A stretch of 64,000 nucleotides of DNA. Source: JACKDW01 sp964621785. GTDB lineage: Bacteria; Myxococcota_A; Polyangia; Nannocystales; Nannocystaceae. The notes beneath the pieces were generated by a model that worked only from the letters and a program-made list of their open reading frames with translations, was not told where the DNA came from and ran no database searches. Below are positions 45,572-54,855 of the stretch, in pieces. Positions within the stretch are counted from its first letter, which is position 1. The number at the start of each line of letters is the position of its first letter. The translations under genes were made by a program, and so were the position numbers. The DNA lies in NCBI GenBank assembly GCA_964621785.1, contig CAZUPD010000011.1:1-64000 (forward strand), in the 5' to 3' direction.

Positions 45572-46636
45572 GTGGAGACCGACCGAAGTTTACCCTGGCG
45601 GGCGCGGGTACAGGTCTGGGACCGGGCGCTCGCGGCTACCCGCAGGGTTCTGCGCGGGCAGGGGATGTCCGAGGTCAGTACGCCGGTGCGGGTCGATGCT
45701 CCAGCGGTTGAACCCTACATCGAGCCGATTTCTGCGCCGCCGAAGTTCTTGGCGACTAGCCCCGAGTTGGCGATGAAGCGACTGTTGTGTCGCGGCAGTG
45801 GTTCGATCTTTCAGATCAGTCACGTGTTTCGCAAGGCCGAGGTCGGGACCCAGCACAGCGAAGAGTTTCACCTAGTCGAGTGGTACCGCGTCGATGAAGC
45901 AACCCTCGCACCAGTACAGACAGATGTCGAACGACTCGTGGCCGCAGTGTTCGAGGCCGTCGGAGGGCAGCCGCCACAGAGTTGGATGCATGTACAGTTT
46001 TTAAATCTACTCGCCGAACGTACCGGTCTGAGTTTGCGGGGCGATGAACATACACCGGAATTGTTGGCGGCCTGCGAACGTACAAACCTCGATTGCGCCA
46101 AGTACCTGCCGGGAACCCTGGCGATGTTTGGCGACCCCAGCCAATACCCGCAGGAGCGCTCGCAACAGGTCGCAACCCTCTACGCCTGGACGGAGCTGTT
46201 CAGTTCGTTTTGCGACTTCGACCTCGATCCGTGGCTCCAGCGACGCGGGCAAGTCGGGGTGCATATCAGTGGTTTTCCCGCGGCTCTGGCAGCCCTTTCC
46301 CAGTGTTCCGAAGTCGGCGGACGGGTGCTCGCGCAGCGGTTTGAGAGTCATGTATATGGAGTCGAGTTGGCCAACGGATACGTCGAGCTTCGCGACGCGG
46401 GGATCCAGGCCAACCGGTTTGCTGTCGTCAATGGACTGCGACGGCACCTTGGTCAGGTGCCATTGCCGATCGACAAACCCTTCATAAGTGATCTTACTTC
46501 TCCCGGATTACCGGCCTGTGCGGGAGTTGCGCTAGGTCTTGATAGACTGATCATGCTTGCAGCAGGTCGTACCCGTCTTGCAGACATCTGCCTCGATGTC
46601 GCGGGCGCCGCACCGGAGAATTTCGAAGTTACCTAA
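45572..46636 (+). CDS. epmA: EpmA, EF-P-lysine ligase
   Basis: 354 residues from GTG 45572. A stand-alone class II lysyl-tRNA-synthetase-like catalytic domain without anticodon-binding domain: motif 2 IFQISHVFRKAEVGTQHSEE followed by FHLVEWYR, motif 3 GVALGLDRLIML. Length fits EpmA/GenX (about 325). It attaches (R)-beta-lysine to the EF-P tip Lys. EpmB, which makes beta-lysine, is not in this window. An exact palindrome copy, TGTAGGTACA (45555), lies 8 nt before the start. A second copy is inside the gene at 45987. Confidence 0.93.
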   Translation: METDRSLPWRARVQVWDRALAATRRVLRGQGMSEVSTPVRVDAPAVEPYIEPISAPPKFLATSPELAMKRLLCRGSGSIFQISHVFRKAEVGTQHSEEFHLVEWYRVDEATLAPVQTDVERLVAAVFEAVGGQPPQSWMHVQFLNLLAERTGLSLRGDEHTPELLAACERTNLDCAKYLPGTLAMFGDPSQYPQERSQQVATLYAWTELFSSFCDFDLDPWLQRRGQVGVHISGFPAALAALSQCSEVGGRVLAQRFESHVYGVELANGYVELRDAGIQANRFAVVNGLRRHLGQVPLPIDKPFISDLTSPGLPACAGVALGLDRLIMLAAGRTRLADICLDVAGAAPENFEVT

Positions 46637-46703
46637 CCTGCGAAATACATGGTCACACAAGCTGTTTACGGCCAAATTCGAAATTTTGAAAACGGCGAAA
46701 ATT

Positions 46704-46716
46704 CTTCTGTCAGAAG
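46704..46716. promoter_or_regulatory. Inverted repeat upstream of the TPR-TonB operon
   Basis: cttctg-t-cagaag, a perfect 6+6 palindrome in a locally A/T-rich stretch (46660-46720), 120 nt before the TPR lipoprotein start. Possible operator; no matching regulator is known. The rest of the 199-nt gap shows nothing clear. Confidence 0.35.
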
Positions 46717-46835
46717 TCGCGATGGCACCGACAATGGGGCCTCCTATGGGGATGTATCCAACCCGAGAAGTGGCCTGGAAGCTACGTGCGGAACGTCTTG
46801 ATATCTCCCCTGTTCTCTGTACACTGGCGCTCTCC

Positions 46836-47894
46836 ATGCGTTCGATTCTCGCCGCCGTCGCTGTTGCCGTTGGCCTCACGGGCTGCACCAAGATGCAAGC
46901 GCGCGACCTCATCCGGGAGGGCAACTCCCATTACGGAAACGGTCAATACGTAGAAGCTATCGAGGCCTACACCCAAGCCGTCGAGCTCGAGCCCGACGGC
47001 GTCACTGTTTTTTGGAACCGCGCCTGCGCGGCTGAGAGCCTAGTTCTCAAGATCAAAGATCCCAAACGACTCGAGGAGCGACGCAAGTTCGCCGACCAGT
47101 CGCTCAAGGATTTTAAGACTTGGCTCGACCGCCTCGAGGCCCCGGAAGACAGGGATCGGGAGGAATACGAAAAACACCGACTCGTGCTGCTCAAGGCAGA
47201 CGAACGGTGTGATGACCTCCTGACCTATTGGCTGGGCCAACACAACGAAAACCCCAACGAAGAAGCGCTCTACACCCGGATTGCCAAGCAATACGAAGAG
47301 TGTGGGCGCACCAAAGACGCCGACGAGTGGTTCGTCAAGCGCACCGAGGACTTCCCCGACAGTCCGCGTGCATTTGTCAGCCTCGCGATTCGCACGTTCG
47401 ACCCACTGTGGCCGGACCCCGAAAGCGGCGAGCAGTACAACATGGCCTTGGATTCAGGTGAGCGGCTAGAGATCGCCAACAAAGTGATCCGGACCCTCGA
47501 CCGCGCGACCCGGCTCGACCCCAAATTCCGCGAGGCCTACACCTGGCGGGCCATGGCCTACAACCAGCGCTCGCTGGCCCATCCGTTTAGCGACGTGCCC
47601 GAGACTCAGACCTTAGAAGAGAAGCTCAACGTCATTTTGACGCGCGAAGACAGCTTAGAGGCCTGGAAGCAGCAAAAGGCCCTGTGTGACATCGACCAGA
47701 TCCCCGAGTGCGATATGACCAAGAGCCTCGAGGAGCAGACGCAGTGCTGCATGTTGCCACCGCGGCCGATTTCGATCGAAGAGCAGGCCGCCGACGCCGA
47801 GCAAAAGACCCTCATCCTCCAACAGATCCAAGACGCCAAGGAAGATGCTGTGGTGGAGGAGAACAACAAGAAAAAGAAACGCAAGGGACGTTAG
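46836..47894 (+). CDS. TPR-containing lipoprotein of the TonB operon
   Basis: 352 residues from ATG 46836; the frame opens at 46557 but the signal peptide MRSILAAVAVAVGLTGC begins here, with lipobox LTGC. TPR units follow (AIEAYTQAVELEPDGVTVFW; RATRLDPKFREAYTWRAMAY). The C-terminus is a coiled, highly charged tail ending NNKKKKRKGR. A Cys pair (QCC) lies at about residue 305. Anchored in the inner or outer membrane facing the periplasm. First gene of the tonB-exbB-exbD cluster (54 nt before tonB). A periplasmic adaptor for the energised complex is inferred. Confidence 0.8.
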   Translation: MRSILAAVAVAVGLTGCTKMQARDLIREGNSHYGNGQYVEAIEAYTQAVELEPDGVTVFWNRACAAESLVLKIKDPKRLEERRKFADQSLKDFKTWLDRLEAPEDRDREEYEKHRLVLLKADERCDDLLTYWLGQHNENPNEEALYTRIAKQYEECGRTKDADEWFVKRTEDFPDSPRAFVSLAIRTFDPLWPDPESGEQYNMALDSGERLEIANKVIRTLDRATRLDPKFREAYTWRAMAYNQRSLAHPFSDVPETQTLEEKLNVILTREDSLEAWKQQKALCDIDQIPECDMTKSLEEQTQCCMLPPRPISIEEQAADAEQKTLILQQIQDAKEDAVVEENNKKKKRKGR

Positions 47895-47948
47895 GCATAT
47901 CGGGCAATCTCTGCGTTCTCATCGGCAACCCACAAAAAGGACGGAACC

Positions 47949-48746
47949 ATGTTCGAACACTACATGCACTACCAACAAGGTGACCCCCGGCGTCAGCGTC
48001 GGTTGATGATCGCTTCGGTGGTCTCCGGTGTGTCGACCCTGTCGATGCTTGTATTTGTCTGGGCGGCCAACAAGATGGAGATTACGAAGGTCGATGCACC
48101 GACCGTGGACTACATCATGGTCCAGATGACGGCCGATGAGCCGCCTCCGCCTCCGCCTCCGCCTCCGCCTCCGGCAGGGTCTGACGCCGAGCCCGAACCT
48201 GAAGAAGAAGACATCCCCGAAGAGGAAGTCCCAGAGGAAGAGATCGTCCAGCCCAAAGAGACGCCCGACAAGGTCCCCGACCAAAAGAAGGGGTCGAGCA
48301 AAGGACCGAAAGTTCCCGGAGTCCCCGGAGGTATCCCCGGGGGCGTGCCAGGCGGTGTCGTCGGAGGTGTGCTCGGAGGCCAACTCGGGGGCCAACTCGG
48401 TGGTGTTGCAACCAAACGCGATACCAAAGCCCCGGCGGCAATGAAGCCGATCTCCGTGGTCAAACAAAACGCGATCTACACACCCAATCCCGATCAAGCC
48501 AAGCTGGCAAGCACCAAGGCGGGTATGTTCGACAAACGCGGTGGTGTCGGCAAGGTTGGGTTCTGCGTCGACGCCAACGGGAAAACCGTGGATGTCCGCA
48601 CGAAAAAGAAGTTCCCCGGCGACCCCAAAGTCGACGCAATTTTGCGTGACACCATCAAAAAATGGCGGTTTAAACCGTTCGTCGTCGGCGGCAAGAAAAC
48701 CAAGACGTGTAGCGTCGCGGAGTTCAACATCAAGTTCAAAAAGTGA
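47949..48746 (+). CDS. TonB-like energy transducer with an 11-Pro run
   Basis: 265 residues from ATG 47949. N-terminal cytoplasmic stub, one membrane helix (residues about 20-41), then eleven consecutive prolines, an acidic Glu/Pro stretch, a Lys-rich stretch and a Gly-rich segment (GGIPGGVPGGVVGGVLGG). The C-terminal domain is TonB/AgmX-like: VGKVGFCVDANGKTVDVRTK, DAILRDTIKKWRFKPFV. It has a Cys pair (FCVD, KTCSVA) that could form a disulfide. It would couple proton-motive force from ExbB/ExbD to an outer-membrane partner. The Gly-rich linker is unusual for TonB. Confidence 0.85.
   Translation: MFEHYMHYQQGDPRRQRRLMIASVVSGVSTLSMLVFVWAANKMEITKVDAPTVDYIMVQMTADEPPPPPPPPPPPAGSDAEPEPEEEDIPEEEVPEEEIVQPKETPDKVPDQKKGSSKGPKVPGVPGGIPGGVPGGVVGGVLGGQLGGQLGGVATKRDTKAPAAMKPISVVKQNAIYTPNPDQAKLASTKAGMFDKRGGVGKVGFCVDANGKTVDVRTKKKFPGDPKVDAILRDTIKKWRFKPFVVGGKKTKTCSVAEFNIKFKK
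48141..48173 (+). repeat. CCGCCT microsatellite encoding polyproline
   Basis: Five and a half copies of CCGCCT in tonB, coding for 11 Pro. Slippage in 6-bp steps would change linker length by two prolines without a frameshift. The run is a predicted EF-P-dependent stall site. Confidence 0.85.
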
Positions 48747-48838
48747 ACGAGCGCGGCCACGAGCCCTCTCCAAATTTGTACAGGCAACAACTCTGACTCC
48801 GGTCAGGGCCTCAAACCACAGAAGACAGGCACCACCCC

Positions 48839-49570
48839 ATGGAATTTGCGGAAATCACGACTCTGTTGGCCAATGCCGGCACCGACTTCAGCCTCGAGGG
48901 TATGTGGGCCCAGATGGGCATCCTGGCCAAGATCGTCATGATCTTGTTGCTTCTCATGTTCCTCCTCGCACTCGCCCTCATGTTTGAGCGCGTACGGGCC
49001 TACGGCCGGGCAAAACGCCAGTCGATCCAATACATCATGCAGCTGCGCAACTTCCTGCAGGAGCGCAAACTCGAAGAAGCCGTCGCTGCTGTACAGCACC
49101 ACGGCGATAGCCCGCTGGCGAAAATCGTCGGTGCTGGGCTCAAGGAGTACCTCCAGGGGATGGAGGCGCTGCAAGAAGAAGGTCCCGAAGATGTCGGTGA
49201 CTTCGACTTGGTCGACGCGGTCAACCGCCGACTCGAGCGGGCCAAAGAGCGCGAGACCCATAACCTCAAGCGCGGTCTGACAACCCTCGCCACCATCGGC
49301 TCCACCGCGGTGTTCGTCGGTCTGTTCGGTACTGTCGTCGGCGTCATCAACTCGTTCCAGGGCCTGTCCTCGGACGGCGGTGGCGGTCTGTCCTCGGTCG
49401 CCGGTGGTATCTCCGAAGCGCTGGTCGCAACCGCGGTTGGTCTCTCGGTCGCCATCCCGGCGGTGGTCGCCTTCAATGCCTTCAACGCGAAGATCGAAGA
49501 CTTCCAGATCGACATGAACGATGTCGCCTCTGAAATCATCGACTTCGTGCTCAAGGAAGGTCGCTACTAA
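48839..49570 (+). CDS. ExbB/TolQ/MotA proton-channel family protein
   Basis: 243 residues from ATG 48839. Three membrane segments: VMILLLLMFLLALALMFERV, then TTLATIGSTAVFVGLFGTVV and ALVATAVGLSVAIPAVVAFN, the last two carrying the conserved family signature. The cytoplasmic loop is charged. Forms the proton-conducting scaffold with the two ExbD proteins; it is too short for MotA and has no flagellar context. Its stop overlaps the exbD start by 1 nt (TAATG). Confidence 0.93.
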   Translation: MEFAEITTLLANAGTDFSLEGMWAQMGILAKIVMILLLLMFLLALALMFERVRAYGRAKRQSIQYIMQLRNFLQERKLEEAVAAVQHHGDSPLAKIVGAGLKEYLQGMEALQEEGPEDVGDFDLVDAVNRRLERAKERETHNLKRGLTTLATIGSTAVFVGLFGTVVGVINSFQGLSSDGGGGLSSVAGGISEALVATAVGLSVAIPAVVAFNAFNAKIEDFQIDMNDVASEIIDFVLKEGRY

Positions 49571-50064
49571 TGTCTTCAGGCCGCCTCGGGAAGCGGACGC
49601 GGCGGATCCCGTACAAGTCAGATCACGGGATCAACCACTCCTCGCCCCAAGCCGACATCAACGTCACCCCGCTGGTCGACGTATGTCTCGTGCTCCTGAT
49701 CATCTTCATGGTGGTCACGCCGATGCTCGGTCGCGGCAAAGACGTCAAACTACCTGTGCTCGCCGAAGCCACCCAGTGGAAAGAGGGCGAGCAGGTGTTT
49801 GTCTCAGTGACCAACGAAGGTGTCTGGATCGACCAAGATCCCTACATCGAGAAAAAAGCCTTCTTGGGTGTCCTCGAGGACAAACTCAAAGAAGCTGCCG
49901 GCAAAGCCACTGCCGTCGACTACAAAGGTCCGCTGTTGTTCATCAAGGGCGACGAAGAGACCGATTGGCGCAACCTTCGAATCGTGATGGACTGGATCAG
50001 CAACTCTGATTCCCAGCTCACAGACATCGCCCTAGTCGTCGACTTGGAGGAGGCTGCAGGCTAG
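49570..50064 (+). CDS. ExbD/TolR-type protein, first copy
   Basis: 164 residues from ATG 49570. Single N-terminal membrane helix with the proton-carrying Asp: INVTPLVDVCLVLLIIFMVV. The periplasmic domain ends KGDEETDWRNLRIVMDWISN, the TolR/ExbD C-terminal alpha-beta unit. The N-terminus is longer and more basic than in the second copy (GRLGKRTRRIPYKSDHG). Translationally coupled to exbB. Confidence 0.92.
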   Translation: MSSGRLGKRTRRIPYKSDHGINHSSPQADINVTPLVDVCLVLLIIFMVVTPMLGRGKDVKLPVLAEATQWKEGEQVFVSVTNEGVWIDQDPYIEKKAFLGVLEDKLKEAAGKATAVDYKGPLLFIKGDEETDWRNLRIVMDWISNSDSQLTDIALVVDLEEAAG

Positions 50065-50244
50065 CAGCAGCTCTGTCACCACCATGCATGCGCACGCTCA
50101 GGGAATGCTGAGTCCCGAGGCTCCCTCGGTTCGACTTGTTCGCATCAGGCGTTGTCGGCGCGGTGAGGTTTTTTCTGTTCTGACCCCGGGCTTGTGGCGT
50201 ATGCTTGCGCGCACAAGGCCCCAAAACGCGGAGGGTAAGCCCCT

Positions 50245-50685
50245 ATGGGCATGAGTGTTGGCAATTCTGGTGGTGGAGCAAACAGCGAAATCAACGTCAC
50301 GCCTCTGGTCGACGTCTGTCTCGTCCTGCTGATCATCTTCATGGTCATGGTGCCCAAAACGGTGCCCGAGCTCTCGGTCCGCGTTCCTCCCGAAAGCAAG
50401 AACAGGCATGTCAAGAAGGAAAACAACGATACGCTTGTAATCGGCTTGACCAAGGACGGAGGCGTGTTGCTCAACCGCCAGCCGATCGAGCGGACGGATC
50501 TCGCGAAACAACTCGAGAAGCAGCTCGAGTACCGCGACAAAAAGGTTATCTTCGTCAACTTCGACGACGATGCCAGCTACGGGCAGGCCGTCGAGGTTCT
50601 CGACATTGCCAAGCGCTCCGGCGCCGAGGTACTCGGGATCATGAAGGACAAGGAAAAAGAAGTTCCCGACAAGTTGCGCGGTTGA
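50245..50685 (+). CDS. ExbD/TolR-type protein, second copy
   Basis: 146 residues from ATG 50245. Same helix (NVTPLVDVCLVLLIIFMVM) with the conserved Asp, and a periplasmic domain ending VEVLDIAKRSGAEVLGIMKD. It is 180 nt after the first copy, a gap without a gene, so it may also have its own promoter. Paired exbD genes after a single exbB are common in delta-proteobacteria and can assemble as a heteromer. Confidence 0.92.
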   Translation: MGMSVGNSGGGANSEINVTPLVDVCLVLLIIFMVMVPKTVPELSVRVPPESKNRHVKKENNDTLVIGLTKDGGVLLNRQPIERTDLAKQLEKQLEYRDKKVIFVNFDDDASYGQAVEVLDIAKRSGAEVLGIMKDKEKEVPDKLRG

Positions 50686-50768
50686 GCGCCGACTGAAAGT
50701 TTTCTCCCTGCTCGGGCCAAGAGCAATGTTAGACCGTAACTTCGGATAGGTACTGAGGACTGATCACC

Positions 50769-53700
50769 ATGCAAACAAACGATCTGCGAAGCCAGACCCC
50801 GAGCACCCGTTTGGTGCGAAATGCTGTGATCTCGGCGGCTGTTGTGGCCGCCGTTGCTGCGCTCCAAGGCTGTATCACAGACCCAGACTGCGGTGTGTGT
50901 GACCCCGACAACCTCGTGCTCGAAACGATCTCTGCGGTCAACTACGCCGGTAAAGCGATCAACGTGCTGTCGCCAAAATGCGAGGGCGACAACTGCCCTG
51001 AGCCATTTACCGAGGGCGAAGTGTTCGTCACCGATATCGGCCTGTGCCAAGAGACAGATGATGCACTCGATTCCCCGCGTGGCGTCGACGAGTGGTGCAA
51101 GATTTCGCCGATGATCGTCGATGACGGCATCAACTTTATTTTCAACAACCTCTTGGAGCCGACCTCGGTCGAGTTGGTTCGCAAGCAGCCTGACAACCCA
51201 CAGCTGTACGAGGTCTACGACTGGCGGACCAAAATCCTGAGCATCGAGGGGCCGGTCACCCGGTTCAACGGGGACTATCTACTCGGCACTGGCGACGATC
51301 CCGACCTCATGCTCAAGTCGGTCAACCTGAGTTGTATCGAAAACCTCGCGGCCCTCGGGGTCCCCTTTAACCACGAGAGCCCGGCCGAAATTTGCGACGC
51401 TGCTGGGTTCCAAAACGGAAACCTGTTTCCGTTGCGTATGCAAGTAGATGGGGAGATCAAAACCTACGGCGGTGAGACCGATACGCGGAGCTCGGCCAAC
51501 TCCTGCGACACCCCGGACTCTGGCCCTGACACCTGCTGTACCGCCTGCGATTACGATATGTCGGTCAACGTCGCCAAGTACGGGCTCGACGAGGGCGGCG
51601 TCCCGCGGACGCCCAACGGCAATGGCCCCGCGGCGATCCAGTGCGATCCGCAGGGTGATAAGTTGGTCGACTGCGCGGGGTTCATCCCCTACGTCAACCG
51701 CGAAGACGAGGTTCGGACCTACCGCTACACATGGGCGGGCGAGGGGCCCGGCGAGTACAAGCTGCCGTGGCAAGACCGTCTGCGCGAGACCCATCCGAAC
51801 TTCCGCCCAAATGCGGCGGACTTCGCCGGACAGCCCGGGCTCGTCGGCTTTGAGCAGGCGACCGTTCCCTGTGGAACCACTGCCGACTGTTCGAAGGTTC
51901 CAGGTCTCACAGGCACCGAGTGTGTCGGTCACTACGAGGGGAGTTCGACGTCGTGTTCAGTCGACTCGATGGACACCGCCTGCGTCGAGCGCGTCTGTCG
52001 CCAACCGTGGTTTGTCCGTTGTGCAGTCAACAGCAATACCCTGGGCAACGTCGGCTACTGCGTGGACACACGTTTCTCCGACAAGGGGGCGATGTCGTGT
52101 TTCCAAGCACCGCCCAATATGATCGCCTACCTGCCCGAAGATGAAGGTGGTGCACCGATCGCGGTTTCCGGGCGTTTGGCCAACGCCGATACCGATGAGT
52201 CCGGAGCCCTGACGGCGACCGAGGCTTGCCCCCGCGATGGTGGTGGGGTGCCGATCAACTGCGACCCGCTATTCCTCGACGGCACCGGTCGTGTGACCCG
52301 CTACGACCGCAACGCGACCTTGCCCGACGAAACCCGTGGATGCATCTGCCGCTCGGTTGCCGATGACGACCCGTGCGCAGCCATCATCGCTGAGACGTGT
52401 ACCGACGAAAACGGCAATGTCCGTCCCGAGCGAGAAGGTGAATATGCACTGAAGTTCGTGAGCCGTGCGGGCGGTGTGATCTACGACCCGGCGATCAAGG
52501 GCGTCCAGTTCCGTCCCGCCGACCGCGGGGGCGTGGTGCGTGCCCGCGTCGAAGCCTGTGCCGAAGCCCGAACCTCCGACACGGTCGACGTCGACGACTT
52601 CAACATCGAAGACGGTTGGCGAGCCAACGATGCTTTCGCCGAAGTGTTCGACAACTTCGACCGCGCCCTGTGCTCGAGCTCGGAGTACACCGTCAAGTTC
52701 GCCACCTCGGGGGATTCCCAGTTCATCCAAGATAAGGTCGGCAACACCCTCGACGGCAAAGACACCTACAAGTTCGAGACGCCGGACTTCCATATTCTCC
52801 CCGGCAGCGGGTTCCCGACCGACAACCTCCGGATCGGTGCCTGCGACGAGTTTGAGCTGCGATTCTCCAACAAGTTCGACCTCTCGAAGCAAAACCTGAA
52901 GAAGGTCGAGATCGTCGAGCTGGTGGCCGTCGGTGAAGACGACGAAGGGATCATCTACGACGTTGCCCAGAATATGTCCGGTGGCGAAAAGGTCGTTGCT
53001 GGCGGTGTGAACTGTGCCGAGATCAACGATGACGTGAGCGTCGACAATGGCGCGCCGCCGTGTTTGACGGTCGACGTCGCCAACCAGCGAAACGGCCAGG
53101 TCCGGGTCTATGTCGATTACAGCGTGTACGACAAGGTGACGTTGTCCACCGGGACGCGCTACCGCATGCGCGTTCCAGGTCTCAACAACCTCGCTGATGC
53201 CCAAGACCCGGCGCTCTACAACTACGCGTTCTGGGATGCCTGCGGGATGCCGCTGATCCTGGGAGGGCACGAAGGTGCTCCGGATTACCACTACGACTTC
53301 ACCGTCGATGAGCCGAAGCGCAAAGAGGACCCGGACAACGACAAGATCCCGCTGTCCTGCGACAACGCCAACGACTACTACAACCCCAATCAAGAAGATA
53401 CTGATGGCGACGGTATCGGCGATGTCTACGACCTGTGTCTGACCATCCCAAGCTCGTCCGATGACTCGGCAGACTCCGACCGCGACGGTATCGGCAACAA
53501 TTGCGATACATGTACACGCACGGCCAAGAACTACAACAGCGGGTTCGAGGGCGACTACTACATGCGGGTCCGCAATATCCCGGATCAGACCGATAGCGAC
53601 GGCGACGGAATCGGCGATGTCTGCGACAACTGCAGCGTCCGGGCAAACTGTGCAAACTACAACGAGGTGACTCCGTGGAAGGTCGGCGACCCGATCGACG

Positions 53701-54677
53701 TTCTCGATGTCAACTCGTGCCAGACCGATAACGACGCTTTCCCGAGCATCGGTGACTCCTGCAACGAAGACGGCGTACTCGTCCAAGACCCCGGGGCCGC
53801 TGGTCCTGTCGGGCTCGGCGAAGAAGACGACTTCGACCAGGATGGTATCGCCAACATTCGCGACTACTGCCCACGGCAAAAGCCAGAGTTCCAAGAGACC
53901 TGTGCCAACGACTCGGAGTGCACAAGCGGCATCTGTTCCGCAGATGGCGTGTGCAACCACCTCGATTCCGATGGCGATACCGTCGGAGATAAGTGCGATA
54001 CCTGCCCGCAGGATGCGAATCCGATGCAGATCCTCGAAGGGTCTGACGAGGAGGACGATTCGGACGGCGACTTCGTCGGCAAGATCTGCGAGACCAATGC
54101 AGAGTGCACAACTCGCCGCGATCCAAAGCCCTACGCACTCTACGACGTGTCGGTCAATGGCCAGTGCTGCGTGATTCAGTTCGATCCCGAGGTCAACCGC
54201 CTAGACCCGGACTGCAACGTACTGCGAGCTGATTGTACAGACACAGAAATGTGCCGTGAGCTGCCCGATGTGGTCAAAGAGCGCGAGGGCATGATCTCGC
54301 TGCCCACAGGTTGTGAACAGGCACTACTCGATGCGGGCTACGAGCCCGGCCAGCAAGCCTCCCGGATCGAGATCCCCGATGATCCGACAGCAGAAGATCT
54401 TGCAGATGCATGGAGCTACCTGTGCTTCCTGCCCCAGCGCGACCAAGACTTCGACGGCATCGGTGACGCCTGCGACAAGTGCAGGTTCGCCCACGACCCG
54501 AACAATGAGCCGTTCCTCGATGAAAACGGCAAGCTCTGGCCCGATCTCGGGAAGTACTGCTACGGCGACTACGATCCCGAAAAGAACTCCTGCGGTGACG
54601 ACGAGGAAGACACCGACGGGGGAACCGATACAGAGGGTGATACCGATACGGACACCGACACAGGCACAACCGGCTAG
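50769..54677 (+). CDS. Large lipoprotein with thrombospondin type 3 calcium repeats
   Basis: 1302 residues from ATG 50769. Signal peptide with lipobox LQGC, so type II processed and likely surface or outer-membrane anchored. Residues about 40-840 contain beta-rich, Ig-like segments with many Cys pairs. Residues about 850-1270 carry thrombospondin type 3 calcium motifs (DTDGDGIGDVYDLC, DSDGDGIGDVCDNC, DSDGDTVGDKCDTC, DFDGIGDACDKC). The C-terminus is a Thr/Asp low-complexity tail (TDTEGDTDTDTDTG). Last gene of the TonB/ExbBD cluster and followed by a terminator, so probably a client or partner of that complex; this is inference. Only one TGYANNTRCA copy is present (54401). Confidence 0.88.
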   Translation: MQTNDLRSQTPSTRLVRNAVISAAVVAAVAALQGCITDPDCGVCDPDNLVLETISAVNYAGKAINVLSPKCEGDNCPEPFTEGEVFVTDIGLCQETDDALDSPRGVDEWCKISPMIVDDGINFIFNNLLEPTSVELVRKQPDNPQLYEVYDWRTKILSIEGPVTRFNGDYLLGTGDDPDLMLKSVNLSCIENLAALGVPFNHESPAEICDAAGFQNGNLFPLRMQVDGEIKTYGGETDTRSSANSCDTPDSGPDTCCTACDYDMSVNVAKYGLDEGGVPRTPNGNGPAAIQCDPQGDKLVDCAGFIPYVNREDEVRTYRYTWAGEGPGEYKLPWQDRLRETHPNFRPNAADFAGQPGLVGFEQATVPCGTTADCSKVPGLTGTECVGHYEGSSTSCSVDSMDTACVERVCRQPWFVRCAVNSNTLGNVGYCVDTRFSDKGAMSCFQAPPNMIAYLPEDEGGAPIAVSGRLANADTDESGALTATEACPRDGGGVPINCDPLFLDGTGRVTRYDRNATLPDETRGCICRSVADDDPCAAIIAETCTDENGNVRPEREGEYALKFVSRAGGVIYDPAIKGVQFRPADRGGVVRARVEACAEARTSDTVDVDDFNIEDGWRANDAFAEVFDNFDRALCSSSEYTVKFATSGDSQFIQDKVGNTLDGKDTYKFETPDFHILPGSGFPTDNLRIGACDEFELRFSNKFDLSKQNLKKVEIVELVAVGEDDEGIIYDVAQNMSGGEKVVAGGVNCAEINDDVSVDNGAPPCLTVDVANQRNGQVRVYVDYSVYDKVTLSTGTRYRMRVPGLNNLADAQDPALYNYAFWDACGMPLILGGHEGAPDYHYDFTVDEPKRKEDPDNDKIPLSCDNANDYYNPNQEDTDGDGIGDVYDLCLTIPSSSDDSADSDRDGIGNNCDTCTRTAKNYNSGFEGDYYMRVRNIPDQTDSDGDGIGDVCDNCSVRANCANYNEVTPWKVGDPIDVLDVNSCQTDNDAFPSIGDSCNEDGVLVQDPGAAGPVGLGEEDDFDQDGIANIRDYCPRQKPEFQETCANDSECTSGICSADGVCNHLDSDGDTVGDKCDTCPQDANPMQILEGSDEEDDSDGDFVGKICETNAECTTRRDPKPYALYDVSVNGQCCVIQFDPEVNRLDPDCNVLRADCTDTEMCRELPDVVKEREGMISLPTGCEQALLDAGYEPGQQASRIEIPDDPTAEDLADAWSYLCFLPQRDQDFDGIGDACDKCRFAHDPNNEPFLDENGKLWPDLGKYCYGDYDPEKNSCGDDEEDTDGGTDTEGDTDTDTDTGTTG

Positions 54678-54702
54678 CGTTCAGCTCTTCGGTACCCAGA
54701 GG

Positions 54703-54731
54703 CCCCGGACTTCGTTCCGGGGTTTTCTTTT
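54703..54731 (+). terminator. Intrinsic terminator of the TonB operon
   Basis: Stem ccccgga / tccgggg with a 6-nt loop, followed directly by ttttctttt. 26 nt after the TSP3 gene stop. The clearest terminator in the window. Confidence 0.85.
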
Positions 54732-54855
54732 GAGCTTCGTGTCGTCAACTCGTCGGTGCGCGAAATGGTTTCGCATTGTCCGAGAAGCTGTGACCTGCAG
54801 CCCTTCGAATCGTGAACGTGGTGACCAAAGCCCGAGTGCACGGTATGCTCCACCC

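Noticed and set aside
52269..53960. 563-codon leftward frame opposite the TSP3 gene
   Set aside because: The plus strand carries clear calcium repeats; the opposite frame is Val/Ala/Gly-rich without motifs.
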